From Bacteroidetes Order II. bacterium (lineage in GTDB: Bacteria > Bacteroidota > Rhodothermia > Rhodothermales > UBA2364): a stretch of DNA of 43,959 nucleotides. The translations under genes and the position numbers were made by a program. Below the pieces are notes generated by a model. That model was not told where the DNA came from and did not search any database. It saw only the letters and a program-made list of their open reading frames with translations. The DNA lies in contig JAEUSQ010000049.1 of NCBI GenBank assembly GCA_016788705.1, forward strand, positions 1 to 43,959, given 5' to 3'. Shown one piece after another: positions 16,525 through 24,653 of this stretch; the first letter of the stretch is position 1, and each line of letters begins with the position of its first letter.

Positions 16525-18036
16525 TTAGGGGTTGTTTTTTATGTTAAAAGCGTGCCTCACTTCTTCCCGGTCGTCAAAGTGATGCTTGGTGGTGCCTATG
16601 ATCTGGTACGGCTCGTGTCCTTTACCTGCAACAAGGATGATGTCTTCGGGTTGGGCGTGTTGGACCGCGTACCGAATGGCCTCCCTACGGTCGGGTAGCC
16701 AAAGGGCGTTTTCTGGACGTTGGAAGCCGCGTTTAATATCTTCCAATATTTTATCAGGAGATTCTGTACGTGGGTTATCGCTTGTGGCGACCGGAAAATC
16801 GGCGTACTGTTCGGCAACCCGCCCCATGATGGGCCGTTTATCCGGGTCTCGGTCTCCACCACATCCAAAGACACACCAGATTTTGCCTTCCGGTTTTTTT
16901 ATGGCATGGATGGTTTGAAGCACATTCTCTAGGGCGTCAGGCGTATGGGCATAGTCCACAATAGCCGTAATGGGGCCTTCAAAAACTTCTTGTTCAAACC
17001 TACCAGGAACAGGTGGCGCGGTGGCTAAAACGTCCAAAACCTCTTTGGGTGTAAAGCCCAGTGCCAGTCCCACGGCATACGCTGCCGTGAGGTTATACGC
17101 GTTAAATCGTCCGACCAGACGGAACGTGCAATCGTGTCCATCTAAGCGTAGATGAAGGCCGGAAACCGAGTCCTCCAGCAGTTGAAACCGAATCTGAGCC
17201 GCATCGCTCGTACCGTAGGAAATTTTTCGGGCGGGTGTATCTATGAGCATGCCAGGTCCTGTTGGATCGTCGGCATTTGTGAGTGCGGTTGCACTTTCGG
17301 GCAAGTCGTCAAACAGTTTTTTCTTGGCCAGCCGATAGGCTTCAACCGTCCGGTGGTAGTCTAAATGGTCATGGGTGAGATTGGAGAAGACAGCCACGTC
17401 AAAATCTCGCCCCATCACCCGGTATTGGTCTAAAGCGTGCGAAGAAACCTCCATCACGGCATACGAACATCCGGCAAAAGACATTTGGCGTAGCAGTGCA
17501 TTAAGGGTTACCGCAGAAGGAGTGGTATGGGTGGCAGGGATTTCTTTATCGCCAATTCGATATGAAATGGTGCCAATTAATCCTGTTTTATGCCCCAATT
17601 CTTGTAATAGGTGGTGAATCAGCCATGTGGTGGTGGTTTTGCCATTTGTGCCCGTCACCCCAATCAGGTTGATTGAAGAGGCGGGATATTGCCAAAGTGC
17701 CGCCGAAAGCTCAGCCAAGGCTTTTCTGGTATCCGAAACACAGGCGAAATGGATTGTGGCAGTACGGTCTTCGGGCATTGTTTCACAAATAATACCCAAA
17801 GCGCCTTTCTCGATGGCTTTATGAATAAACCCATGACCATCGGCAGCTATCCCGCGAATGGCCACAAATAAGCCGTTTTCACCAACTTCTCTGCTGTCAT
17901 CGGAGAGGTGGTTTATGGTTGTCTCAGCCACTGTTGGACTAAAAGTGGAGGCAACGAGTAATCCACGGTCCCGCAAAACATCCAATACGTTCTGCCAAGT
18001 CATTTCAGGGGCGGTATGTGTTGAATTAATTTTCAC
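16525..18036 (-). CDS. murE: UDP-MurNAc-tripeptide synthetase MurE (meso-DAP adding)
   Basis: Adds the third amino acid to the peptidoglycan stem. The ATP loop GTNGKTTTTWLIHHLL is near residues 129-144, the region VMEVSSHALDQYR is the usual MurE signature, and TSDNPRTESP contains DNPR, which in this family marks meso-diaminopimelate as substrate rather than lysine. GKGHEPYQ closes the C-terminal domain. It is 503 residues, normal. The start overlaps the ftsI stop by 4 bp. Confidence 0.96.
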   Translation of the reverse strand: MKINSTHTAPEMTWQNVLDVLRDRGLLVASTFSPTVAETTINHLSDDSREVGENGLFVAIRGIAADGHGFIHKAIEKGALGIICETMPEDRTATIHFACVSDTRKALAELSAALWQYPASSINLIGVTGTNGKTTTTWLIHHLLQELGHKTGLIGTISYRIGDKEIPATHTTPSAVTLNALLRQMSFAGCSYAVMEVSSHALDQYRVMGRDFDVAVFSNLTHDHLDYHRTVEAYRLAKKKLFDDLPESATALTNADDPTGPGMLIDTPARKISYGTSDAAQIRFQLLEDSVSGLHLRLDGHDCTFRLVGRFNAYNLTAAYAVGLALGFTPKEVLDVLATAPPVPGRFEQEVFEGPITAIVDYAHTPDALENVLQTIHAIKKPEGKIWCVFGCGGDRDPDKRPIMGRVAEQYADFPVATSDNPRTESPDKILEDIKRGFQRPENALWLPDRREAIRYAVQHAQPEDIILVAGKGHEPYQIIGTTKHHFDDREEVRHAFNIKNNP

Positions 18037-20204
18037 TCGTATCCAAATAATACGGCGGCTTGCGGTACTGCTGCGCCCGGTTCGGGAGATTGGCGAATAA
18101 TGCGTCCACCTCCTTTTAATACAACTTTGATGCTACGTGCGGTTAACCAGTTCATGGCTTGTCGGGCATCCATTCCACGTACATCCGGCATTTCTTTAAG
18201 GGGCTTAGGTGCTTCATTGTTTACCTCCAATGTCACAACCGTTCCCAATTTCTGGATACTGCCAGCTTTCGGTTGTTGACCAACAACCGTTGACCAAGGG
18301 GTGACCGAAGGTGCTACCTTAAATCCCGAAGCAATAAGACGGGTGGTGGCGACTGTTTCTGGTACGCCCAAAACATTCGGAACGGGCGCCTCGGCACGTT
18401 TAGGGATATGCTGTGCGGGGCTAAGTCTTTGGCCTACATTCGGTAGTAGCGGAATGAGCCGCTGGGCCATATTCTTAAAAATGGGAGCGGCTGTTTCGCC
18501 CCCATAAATATTGGTTTTAGGTTCATCCAACACGATGACAATAACCACTTCTGGCTTGTCAGCAGGGAAGAAACCAGCAAAAGAAGCCCGATAAAGGCCA
18601 TCCGTATAGACACGGTTAATGGTTTTTCTGGCGGTTCCTGTTTTTCCGCCAATGCGGAGTCCTTGGATATATGCAGGATTTCCGGTCCCTGAAGGAAGCT
18701 CGACGGCCCGTTCAAAAACGTTTTCCCGAAGGCTTTGCGCAACTTCCGGTTTACAAAACTGGCGAACCATCTGCGGCGAGGATTTCCAGAGAAGGCGGCC
18801 ATCGGGGGCGCGGCGTTCCTGTACCAAGAAGGGTCTCATTAGCTTGCATTCGTTGGCAAGGGCTGCGTAGGCCATAGCCATTTGTAGAGGTGAAACATCT
18901 ACATTGTACCCGCGACTCATCGAGTTTTTGGTAATGCGATTCCACTTCCCCGGCCTCCTAAAACCACCACTGGCTTCGCCGGGCAGGTCCACCAAGGTCG
19001 TTTGGCCAAATCCCATCAGGCGAAGAAATTGATAAAATTCATGGTCTTTGAGCCGTTCAGCTACTTGACCGATACCGATGTTGGAAGAATACACCAACAC
19101 ATCCGCAAAACTCAATTTGCCTCGTGGATGATCGTCACGAACAATATTTCCGTGGAAGTTCCACCGTCCGCCACCTGTCGCAAACGAATCGCGGTAAGAA
19201 ACACGGTTCATCTCTAAGGCTGCGAGTGCTGGGACCAATTTAAAGGTGGACCCCGGTTCTATCTGGGATTGAACGGCATGATTGGTTTGGGCCTTGTTTG
19301 GGTCCCAATTGGGGTTAATTACTCTGGATGGCAAGTTCGGATCAAAGGTCGGGACATTGGCCATTGCCAAAATACCACCAGTTTTAGGATGAACAGCAAT
19401 GGCTGTTCCCCAAGTTGCGCCTACACTTTGTACACCTTTCAGAAGTTCATCTTCCAAAATGGTTTGCCAACCAAGGTCTAAGGTTAATACCACCGATTCG
19501 CCGTGGCGAGGTTCTGTAACGGGGCCTTCGGAGATGGCTTGTTGTCTAACCGTATAGGTACCATTCGGGAGGAGAATTGGGCGGCTCTTTTGTAAAGGGC
19601 GCTTACCATCTTCCCCGCTTAGAAGATGGTTGTATTGGCGCTCAAGACCCGTTTGGCCTTCGCTATTTACCATAAACCCCAATACATTGCTCGCTAAAAC
19701 CCCATTGTTGTAGCGTCGCGACATCGTTTGACGGAACATTAGGCCCGGAATTCCCCACCATTCAATTTTCCGTTTTTGTTCTTCTGTTAGTTTTTGTGAG
19801 ACCAAAATGTTTCGCTTGTTTGAGGCACTTCGTAGCAGTAACGCATAATGCGCTTCGGGACGCCCCGTTAAAGCGGAAAGGTATCGTACAAACCGGACCC
19901 GTTCATTTTCGAAGCTGAGGGTTTTTTGGTTTTTTTGCAGTTGAATAGACGTAGTGGCATCTACATAAAGGTCATACCGTGCTTCATTGGCCGCAAGGGT
20001 CCGGCCTTCACGGTCTAAAATTGCGCCACGCATGGCGGGAATTACCTCTAAGGAATTGGCTTGTTCTTCGCCGCGTGCCCGTAATTCTTCACCTCTAAAC
20101 CATACAAGCCGTACCATCTGCCCCAGAATAAGGAGGGGCAAAACACCGAGCAAGGCCAGCGTCACCGTCAAGCGGTTAAAGATTTGATTTCTGATGTCAG
20201 CCAT
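18033..20204 (-). CDS. ftsI: Septal penicillin-binding protein FtsI with two PASTA domains
   Basis: A class B transpeptidase that cross-links septal peptidoglycan. It has a short cytoplasmic start and one membrane helix (TLALLGVLPLLILGQMV), followed by the dimerisation domain. The transpeptidase domain has STFK (nucleophile Ser319), SSN at 373-375 and KTGT at 521-524. Two C-terminal PASTA repeats follow at roughly 608-661 and 671-723. The PASTA tail makes it longer (723 residues) than E. coli FtsI (588). PASTA modules bind peptidoglycan or beta-lactams in other proteins. It ends with a 4-bp overlap into murE; ftsL lies 56 bp upstream. Confidence 0.95.
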   Translation of the reverse strand: MADIRNQIFNRLTVTLALLGVLPLLILGQMVRLVWFRGEELRARGEEQANSLEVIPAMRGAILDREGRTLAANEARYDLYVDATTSIQLQKNQKTLSFENERVRFVRYLSALTGRPEAHYALLLRSASNKRNILVSQKLTEEQKRKIEWWGIPGLMFRQTMSRRYNNGVLASNVLGFMVNSEGQTGLERQYNHLLSGEDGKRPLQKSRPILLPNGTYTVRQQAISEGPVTEPRHGESVVLTLDLGWQTILEDELLKGVQSVGATWGTAIAVHPKTGGILAMANVPTFDPNLPSRVINPNWDPNKAQTNHAVQSQIEPGSTFKLVPALAALEMNRVSYRDSFATGGGRWNFHGNIVRDDHPRGKLSFADVLVYSSNIGIGQVAERLKDHEFYQFLRLMGFGQTTLVDLPGEASGGFRRPGKWNRITKNSMSRGYNVDVSPLQMAMAYAALANECKLMRPFLVQERRAPDGRLLWKSSPQMVRQFCKPEVAQSLRENVFERAVELPSGTGNPAYIQGLRIGGKTGTARKTINRVYTDGLYRASFAGFFPADKPEVVIVIVLDEPKTNIYGGETAAPIFKNMAQRLIPLLPNVGQRLSPAQHIPKRAEAPVPNVLGVPETVATTRLIASGFKVAPSVTPWSTVVGQQPKAGSIQKLGTVVTLEVNNEAPKPLKEMPDVRGMDARQAMNWLTARSIKVVLKGGGRIIRQSPEPGAAVPQAAVLFGYE

Positions 20205-20260
20205 AGGTGGTTAGGTGGCCGTTTATAAATCTGTTTGTCGCCCCATTAGGGTTGCGAACA

Positions 20261-20752
20261 TTATGGGATTAAACCCGATTGCGGAATAAGGATGTCGTCT
20301 GCATAATGGTATCCTTCCACCAAGCCCAGTCGCTTTGCTGCTTCAACAAGGCTTTGGGGCTCGGTAATCCGGTCGTATTCGGCAGTTAACCGATTGCGTT
20401 CCAAGTGCAGACGAATGTTATCTTTTCGCAGTTGTTGTACATGACTTAACAACTTTTGCGCATCATAAACATGACGTACGTACAAAGTACCGATCATTGC
20501 AAACAACAACATGAGTAAAAAAAGCGGCAAGCTGCGGAATTTATCTGCTTTTTTAGACTCCGCCTCAATGACAGCATCCGTAATGGCCTTACTTCCTCGG
20601 TTCGAAAGGTCGTCCCAAGTGGGCAAGGGTCCCGAAGCCACTTTAGGCCCAACAACAATTCCATCCGGTCCAATACCCCAACTCCGCTTTTCATCGGCGA
20701 GTGCACCCATGAATTTACTCTCTTTACGCTTTTTCTTGAACCGATTGTTCAT
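20261..20752 (-). CDS. ftsL: FtsL-like division protein
   Basis: A 163-residue bitopic protein. A basic, soluble N-terminal part of about 75 residues leads to one membrane segment (LPLFLLMLLFAMIGTLYV), then a heptad-rich coiled coil (LLSHVQQLRKDNIRLHLERN) and a TEPQSLVEAAKRLGLVEG end typical of FtsL/DivIC-type proteins. These bind FtsB and FtsQ in the periplasm and activate FtsWI. Sequence conservation in the family is weak; the position between rsmH and ftsI, with a 4-bp ATGA overlap with rsmH, is the main support. The cytoplasmic tail is longer than usual. Confidence 0.85.
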   Translation of the reverse strand: MNNRFKKKRKESKFMGALADEKRSWGIGPDGIVVGPKVASGPLPTWDDLSNRGSKAITDAVIEAESKKADKFRSLPLFLLMLLFAMIGTLYVRHVYDAQKLLSHVQQLRKDNIRLHLERNRLTAEYDRITEPQSLVEAAKRLGLVEGYHYADDILIPQSGLIP

Positions 20753-21717
20753 GCCGATGGTGTTTCGGTTCGTGTTGCGATGCGCAGTTTTGCACTTCGA
20801 GCACGAGGATTTGTAAAAATTTCGTTTTCGGTTGCCTCAATAGCTTTTGGCAGGATTAATTGCCAAGGCGTTATTAGATTTCCAAAAAAATCTTTATATG
20901 GTACTCCCTCAAAGTTTCCAAATTTCAAGAATCGTTTCACGGGGCGGTCTTCCAGTGAATGATAAGTGATTACGGCGAGTTTACCACCGGGCTTCACAAG
21001 GGTGAGTGTTGCACGCAGAACGTCTTCTAAAACGGTCAATTCTTCATTTACGGCAATCCTAAATGCCTGAAAAACACGTGCAAGCGTTTTATGCTGTTCT
21101 GGTCCCTTAACAACCTCCCTAATACAATCCGCAAACGCTTCTGTTGTCTCGAAAGGACGTTTTTTTAGCATATTCCGCACTATTGTAACCGCACGCTTTT
21201 CTTCTCCAAACGTCCAAATGATGCGCCGGAGCGCCTGTTCGTCCAGATGATTGATTAAGGCTGAGGCTGGCATACCCGTTTGGGAATCCATTCGCATATC
21301 TAAAGGGCCAGCTCCTTGAAAACTGAATCCTCTGGAGCGGTTGTCTAACTGGTGAGACGAGACGCCCAGATCCAGCAGAATCCCATCCACTGTGTCAATT
21401 TCGAGTTGTTGCAAGAGTGCCTTCAGATGGCCAAAATTGCCATATAGTGGAGTGAAGCGTGTGTCATGCTTCAGCCTTTCACCTGCAACACGGAGGGCCT
21501 CTTGGTCTTGGTCAATGCCAATGACCCGTGCTCCCGACGCTAATTGGTCTAAGAGTGCCGCTGTATGACCACCTCCCCCCAAGGTTCCATCCACATAGAT
21601 GCCATTAGGATCTCCTATCAGGTGCAAACAAACTTCTTTACAAAGAACAGGGGTGTGGTATGGGGTCGCGTATGGTTGAGGCGCTTCCTCTACGTTGCCC
21701 TTGGCGGAGCGCTTCAT
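20749..21717 (-). CDS. rsmH: 16S rRNA (cytosine-1402-N4)-methyltransferase RsmH
   Basis: Methylates C1402 of 16S rRNA. The early motif YHTPVLCKEVCLHL, the SAM-binding VDGTLGGGGHTAALL, then VDGILLDLGVSSHQLD and RGFSFQGAGPLDMRMD are diagnostic, as is the late ITYHSLEDRPVKRFLK. The ATG at 21717 gives 322 residues and an ATGA overlap with the mraZ stop. A longer frame to 21810 would run back through the mraZ end and has no family support. Confidence 0.95.
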   Translation of the reverse strand: MKRSAKGNVEEAPQPYATPYHTPVLCKEVCLHLIGDPNGIYVDGTLGGGGHTAALLDQLASGARVIGIDQDQEALRVAGERLKHDTRFTPLYGNFGHLKALLQQLEIDTVDGILLDLGVSSHQLDNRSRGFSFQGAGPLDMRMDSQTGMPASALINHLDEQALRRIIWTFGEEKRAVTIVRNMLKKRPFETTEAFADCIREVVKGPEQHKTLARVFQAFRIAVNEELTVLEDVLRATLTLVKPGGKLAVITYHSLEDRPVKRFLKFGNFEGVPYKDFFGNLITPWQLILPKAIEATENEIFTNPRARSAKLRIATRTETPSA

Positions 21718-22172
21718 TCGGCCTCCCGTTTTCCCATTACCGACTGGATTCGGGTGCCATATTGGGCATCTTCCTCGGCCAGTTCGGCGATTAGCACATC
21801 CGGATTCCAAATTTCGATACGGTCTAATGCACCGATAATGGTCACTTTCTCTGCAATGCCTGCAAATTCAATGAGCCGTTTGGAAATGGTGACGCGTCCT
21901 TGTCCGTCTAAAGTTTCCTCATCTGCCCAGCGATACATCGAGCGAAGCATGGCACGGGTCTCTGGCTCGTATTGATTTAGGTGCTCAAATTCAGCAGTTT
22001 CTTTCTTATTCCAGACATCCAAAGGGTAAAGATATACACATCGCTCAATGCCCCGCGTAAGGACAAATGTATCGTTGGCAGCGGGACTTAGGGCACGGCG
22101 CATCTTTGCTGGAAGGGCTACTCGCCCTTTCGCATCTACTGAATAATCTGCTTGTCCTTTAAATCCGGCCAT
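21714..22172 (-). CDS. mraZ: Transcriptional regulator MraZ
   Basis: A DNA-binding protein with two AbrB-like folds that forms ring oligomers and, where studied, represses its own dcw operon. Both copies of the motif are visible: SVDAKGRVALPAKMRRAL near residues 12-29 and LDGQGRVTISKRLIEFAG near 92-109. At 152 residues it matches the family. It heads the dcw cluster, and phased TGGGG repeats lie 35-69 bases upstream of its start, which fits autoregulation. Confidence 0.95.
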   Translation of the reverse strand: MAGFKGQADYSVDAKGRVALPAKMRRALSPAANDTFVLTRGIERCVYLYPLDVWNKKETAEFEHLNQYEPETRAMLRSMYRWADEETLDGQGRVTISKRLIEFAGIAEKVTIIGALDRIEIWNPDVLIAELAEEDAQYGTRIQSVMGKREAE

Positions 22173-22206
22173 TGGAGCCTATTTTGATACTATTGATGGA
22201 TTTTTT

Positions 22207-22241
22207 CCCCACTGCTTGGGTTTATCCCCCACATTTCCCCA
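22207..22241 (-). promoter_or_regulatory. Putative MraZ box upstream of mraZ
   Basis: Read on the minus strand, TGGGG occurs at 22241-22237, 22231-22227 and 22211-22207, that is with steps of 10 and 20 bases, so all on one helix face. MraZ sites described in other bacteria are TGGG-type direct repeats separated by 5 bases; the first pair here has exactly that form (TGGGGAAATGTGGGG). Assignment is by pattern and position. Confidence 0.6.
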
Positions 22242-22353
22242 CAACCTCAAACTATTAACTTTCCCATTGAAATGCACGCCTGTTTTTCAACATGTCCAAC
22301 GTTATTATCCACATATGACTCGCACAAACATATTGTTTACATTTTTATTTTGA

Positions 22354-22413
22354 TAATAGGTGGATATATAATCACCTGTTATGATATAATATTGATTTTA
22401 TATTCACCTATTA
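22354..22413 (+). promoter_or_regulatory. Repeated half-sites forming a putative operator of the LexA-like gene
   Basis: TAATAGGTG at 22354-22362 is the exact reverse complement of CACCTATTA at 22405-22413, and a one-mismatch copy CACCTGTTA stands at 22373-22381. The first and second make a palindrome with a 10-base A/T spacer. The last lies 7 bases before the promoter element TATTTTTG. A repressor bound here would block the lexA-like promoter, and possibly affect divergent mraZ. The binding protein is not shown; the LexA-like product itself is the natural candidate. Confidence 0.6.
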
Positions 22414-22427
22414 GAATCTTATTTTTG
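22392..22427 (+). promoter_or_regulatory. Bacteroidota-type promoter of the LexA-like gene
   Basis: TATTTTTG at 22420-22427 fits the Bacteroidota -7 consensus TAnnTTTG, and a TTG at 22392-22394 is an approximate -33 element with a 25-base spacer. The start codon follows 39 bases after the -7 element, and an operator half-site lies between the two elements. Confidence 0.5.
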
Positions 22428-22466
22428 TGACTAACTTCTTAAATTTTCGACAAAAGATCAAATTCA

Positions 22467-23108
22467 ATGGCCGATAGACGATTGACGGAACGCCAACTTC
22501 AGGTTCTCGGATTTATTCGGGATTATATACGCTCCTTTCAGAAACCACCCACGTTGAAAGAACTGGCAGGCTTAATGGGCATTCAATCTACCAATGCGGT
22601 ACACAAGGTGATCCGTATTTTGGTGGACAAAGGGTATTTGCAAAAAGAAGGCCACACTTCTCGCGGCATTCGTCTGGTAGAGGATGCTGGGGGGATGAAA
22701 GATGGGGGAGGGGTGCCCGTTTTACCCGTGGTATCAGTGCCGCCACGTTCCGGTGAAACGTGGTCGTTAGGCCGATACCGTACAATGGCGGTGGATGCCC
22801 ATTTGCTACGGAATGCCCGCGAACAACATTGCATGGTGGTGGTTGTGGGAGATGATGGCATGGCAAAAGAGGGCATCCGGGTTGGTGATTGGGTGGTTGT
22901 CGAGACGGGACCACTCTCTATGCTTCAGGAGGGTGAGATGGTTCTGGCCATGATACGTGAGCGCCCGGTTGTTCGTTACTTATATGCTGCGCGTTGGCAA
23001 GTGATGCTGCGCCCTGCGGAAAAACGCTATACAGAAGAAGTGTTTAATACCAATTCGCCTGATTGCTACGTGGTTGGTCGGTTAATTGGCTTGATGCGGC
23101 GATATTAA
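22467..23108 (+). CDS. LexA-family repressor lacking the self-cleavage residues
   Basis: 213 residues with the LexA layout. The N-terminal winged helix (LTERQLQVLGFIRDYI, then GIQSTNAVHKVIRILVDKGYL, then GHTSRGIRL) is highly typical. The C-terminal half has the S24-like fold (VVVVGDDGMAKEGIRVGDWV, QEGEMVLAMI, VVGRLIGLMRRY). In E. coli LexA, Ser119 lies in GMSM and Lys156 in TVKR; the aligned residues here are Gly131 (GGC at 22857) and Arg170 (CGT at 22974). The Ala-Gly cleavage site is also absent: the region reads VVSVPPRSG. It should therefore bind DNA and dimerise but not autocleave on RecA activation. A true LexA may exist elsewhere in the genome. It is divergent from mraZ, with operator-like repeats in its promoter. 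Confidence 0.88.
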   Translation: MADRRLTERQLQVLGFIRDYIRSFQKPPTLKELAGLMGIQSTNAVHKVIRILVDKGYLQKEGHTSRGIRLVEDAGGMKDGGGVPVLPVVSVPPRSGETWSLGRYRTMAVDAHLLRNAREQHCMVVVVGDDGMAKEGIRVGDWVVVETGPLSMLQEGEMVLAMIRERPVVRYLYAARWQVMLRPAEKRYTEEVFNTNSPDCYVVGRLIGLMRRY

Positions 23109-23228
23109 ACAAAGGGCAGGCGTTAATTTGTTTGTAGCTTTTATAGGACGATGTGTGAAGCCGTCTTTGGTATCGTATCTTATTTATCTTTAATCTAATT
23201 TTACGAAACCGGAAAGCAACGAGATCGT

Positions 23229-24653
23229 TTGGATAACAGATTTGTTGCAACTGCTTATGATTTGGAATTGAGATTTCCTGTTTTGCCATATCAGCCGGAG
23301 GTTTTGTCTCCTGTCGCAAATTTGTGCCAGCAAATAGAGCGATTGTATGACGAAATACCGAGACACCGCAAGGTGCTCCGGTTGGTGCGTTTAGAAGCCC
23401 AGGCGTCTGAAATAGATGTCTTCTCTTGGTTATCAGCACAAGAACAGCATCAGAAATTGTTTTGGGGAGACCGCGACCGAAAAGGGCGGGTTGCGGCAGT
23501 GGGAGTGGCTCATGCCATTGTATCACAAGCCTCAGGATTCCCCTTCCGCCGTATAGCCGAGGCGCAACGCTTGTTAAAAAGTGAGCCCAGTGCCCGTTTC
23601 TACGGAGGATTACGGTTTGAACATACTGTACCCGATGAAGAATGGGAGCCTTTTGGTCAGTTCAGCTTTTTTCTTCCGCGTTTCGAGATGATACAAGTGG
23701 CCGAGTCGTATAAATTGGTCTGTAACCTTGTATTTCCCAGTGATTTTGGCCAGCTCGAATCCATCAAAGCTGAGTTAAATGCCCTAACGTTTCCTGAAAC
23801 GCCCCTGACGGGTCATTTTTCATTGCCCATAAGCCGCGATAATGAACCCAAAGTACGGGCATGGCAGAAAAAAATTCTGTGGTTGTTGGAAGCCTTTTCC
23901 AAAGAAGAGTTGCATAAAGTGGTACTGGCACGAAAAGCCGTCTTCCGTTTCCCCGAACCCCTCAACCCAGTATTATTGCTCAAAAAACTCTATGAATGTA
24001 AGCCGGATTGTTTTCATTTCTTCTTTCAACCAGACCATGGAATCTCTTTTATAGCAGCCACACCGGAACGGTTGTATGGCCGTGATGGGCAACATATCCT
24101 GAGCGAAGCCGTTGCCGGTACACGGCCCAGAGGCCAAGCACCCGCACAAGATGCGGCCATTGCACAAGAGTTATTACACTCCGAAAAAGACTTGCGAGAG
24201 CATAATTACGTTCGAACCTTCATCCGAGATGCCCTTTCCGGATTCTGTGATACCCTGCAAACAGACGATCAGGCCACCCTCATGACCCTTACCCGTCGGA
24301 TGCACTTATATGCCCGTGTAGAAGGAACACTTAAACCCAATGTACGAGATGCCGACTTGCTCCGTGCGCTCCATCCCACACCCGCCGTAGGCGGATACCC
24401 GACCTCGGAAGCCGTTTCTACCATTGCCGCATTAGAGCCGTTCGATAGGGGCTGGTATGCTGGCCCCATTGGCTGGATTGGCGCAGAGGCTGCCGAGTTT
24501 GCGGTCGGTATTCGTAGTGGCCTTCTCCGACGGGATACCTTATCGCTGTATTCGGGGGCTGGGATTGTTCTGGGTTCGACGCCGGAAGACGAATGGGCAG
24601 AAATTGAGCAGAAGATTTCCGATTTTCTCGAAGTGCTTGGATTAGAGGTTTAG
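23229..24653 (+). CDS. menF: Isochorismate synthase (MenF/EntC family)
   Basis: Converts chorismate to isochorismate, for menaquinone or a siderophore. The chorismate-binding domain fills the C-terminal ~260 residues: LHKVVLARKAVFRF, FIAATPERLYGR, SEAVAGTRPRG, the LHPTPAVGGYPTSEAV region, and FDRGWYAGPIGWIG with AEFAVGIRSGLL. The N-terminal ~200 residues are variable, as usual. The length of 474 is normal. The likely start is a TTG at 23229, since no in-frame ATG lies near. No other men or siderophore genes are next to it, so the pathway is open; menaquinone is more likely for this group. Confidence 0.87.
   Translation: MDNRFVATAYDLELRFPVLPYQPEVLSPVANLCQQIERLYDEIPRHRKVLRLVRLEAQASEIDVFSWLSAQEQHQKLFWGDRDRKGRVAAVGVAHAIVSQASGFPFRRIAEAQRLLKSEPSARFYGGLRFEHTVPDEEWEPFGQFSFFLPRFEMIQVAESYKLVCNLVFPSDFGQLESIKAELNALTFPETPLTGHFSLPISRDNEPKVRAWQKKILWLLEAFSKEELHKVVLARKAVFRFPEPLNPVLLLKKLYECKPDCFHFFFQPDHGISFIAATPERLYGRDGQHILSEAVAGTRPRGQAPAQDAAIAQELLHSEKDLREHNYVRTFIRDALSGFCDTLQTDDQATLMTLTRRMHLYARVEGTLKPNVRDADLLRALHPTPAVGGYPTSEAVSTIAALEPFDRGWYAGPIGWIGAEAAEFAVGIRSGLLRRDTLSLYSGAGIVLGSTPEDEWAEIEQKISDFLEVLGLEV

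Noticed and set aside
20780-20962. Short plus-strand frame inside rsmH
   Set aside because: Antisense to strongly conserved rsmH sequence; no independent support.
22320-22440. CRISPR-like reading of the repeated CACCT half-sites
   Set aside because: Only three short copies with unequal spacing and opposite orientation, not regular repeats with unique spacers; better explained as operator half-sites.
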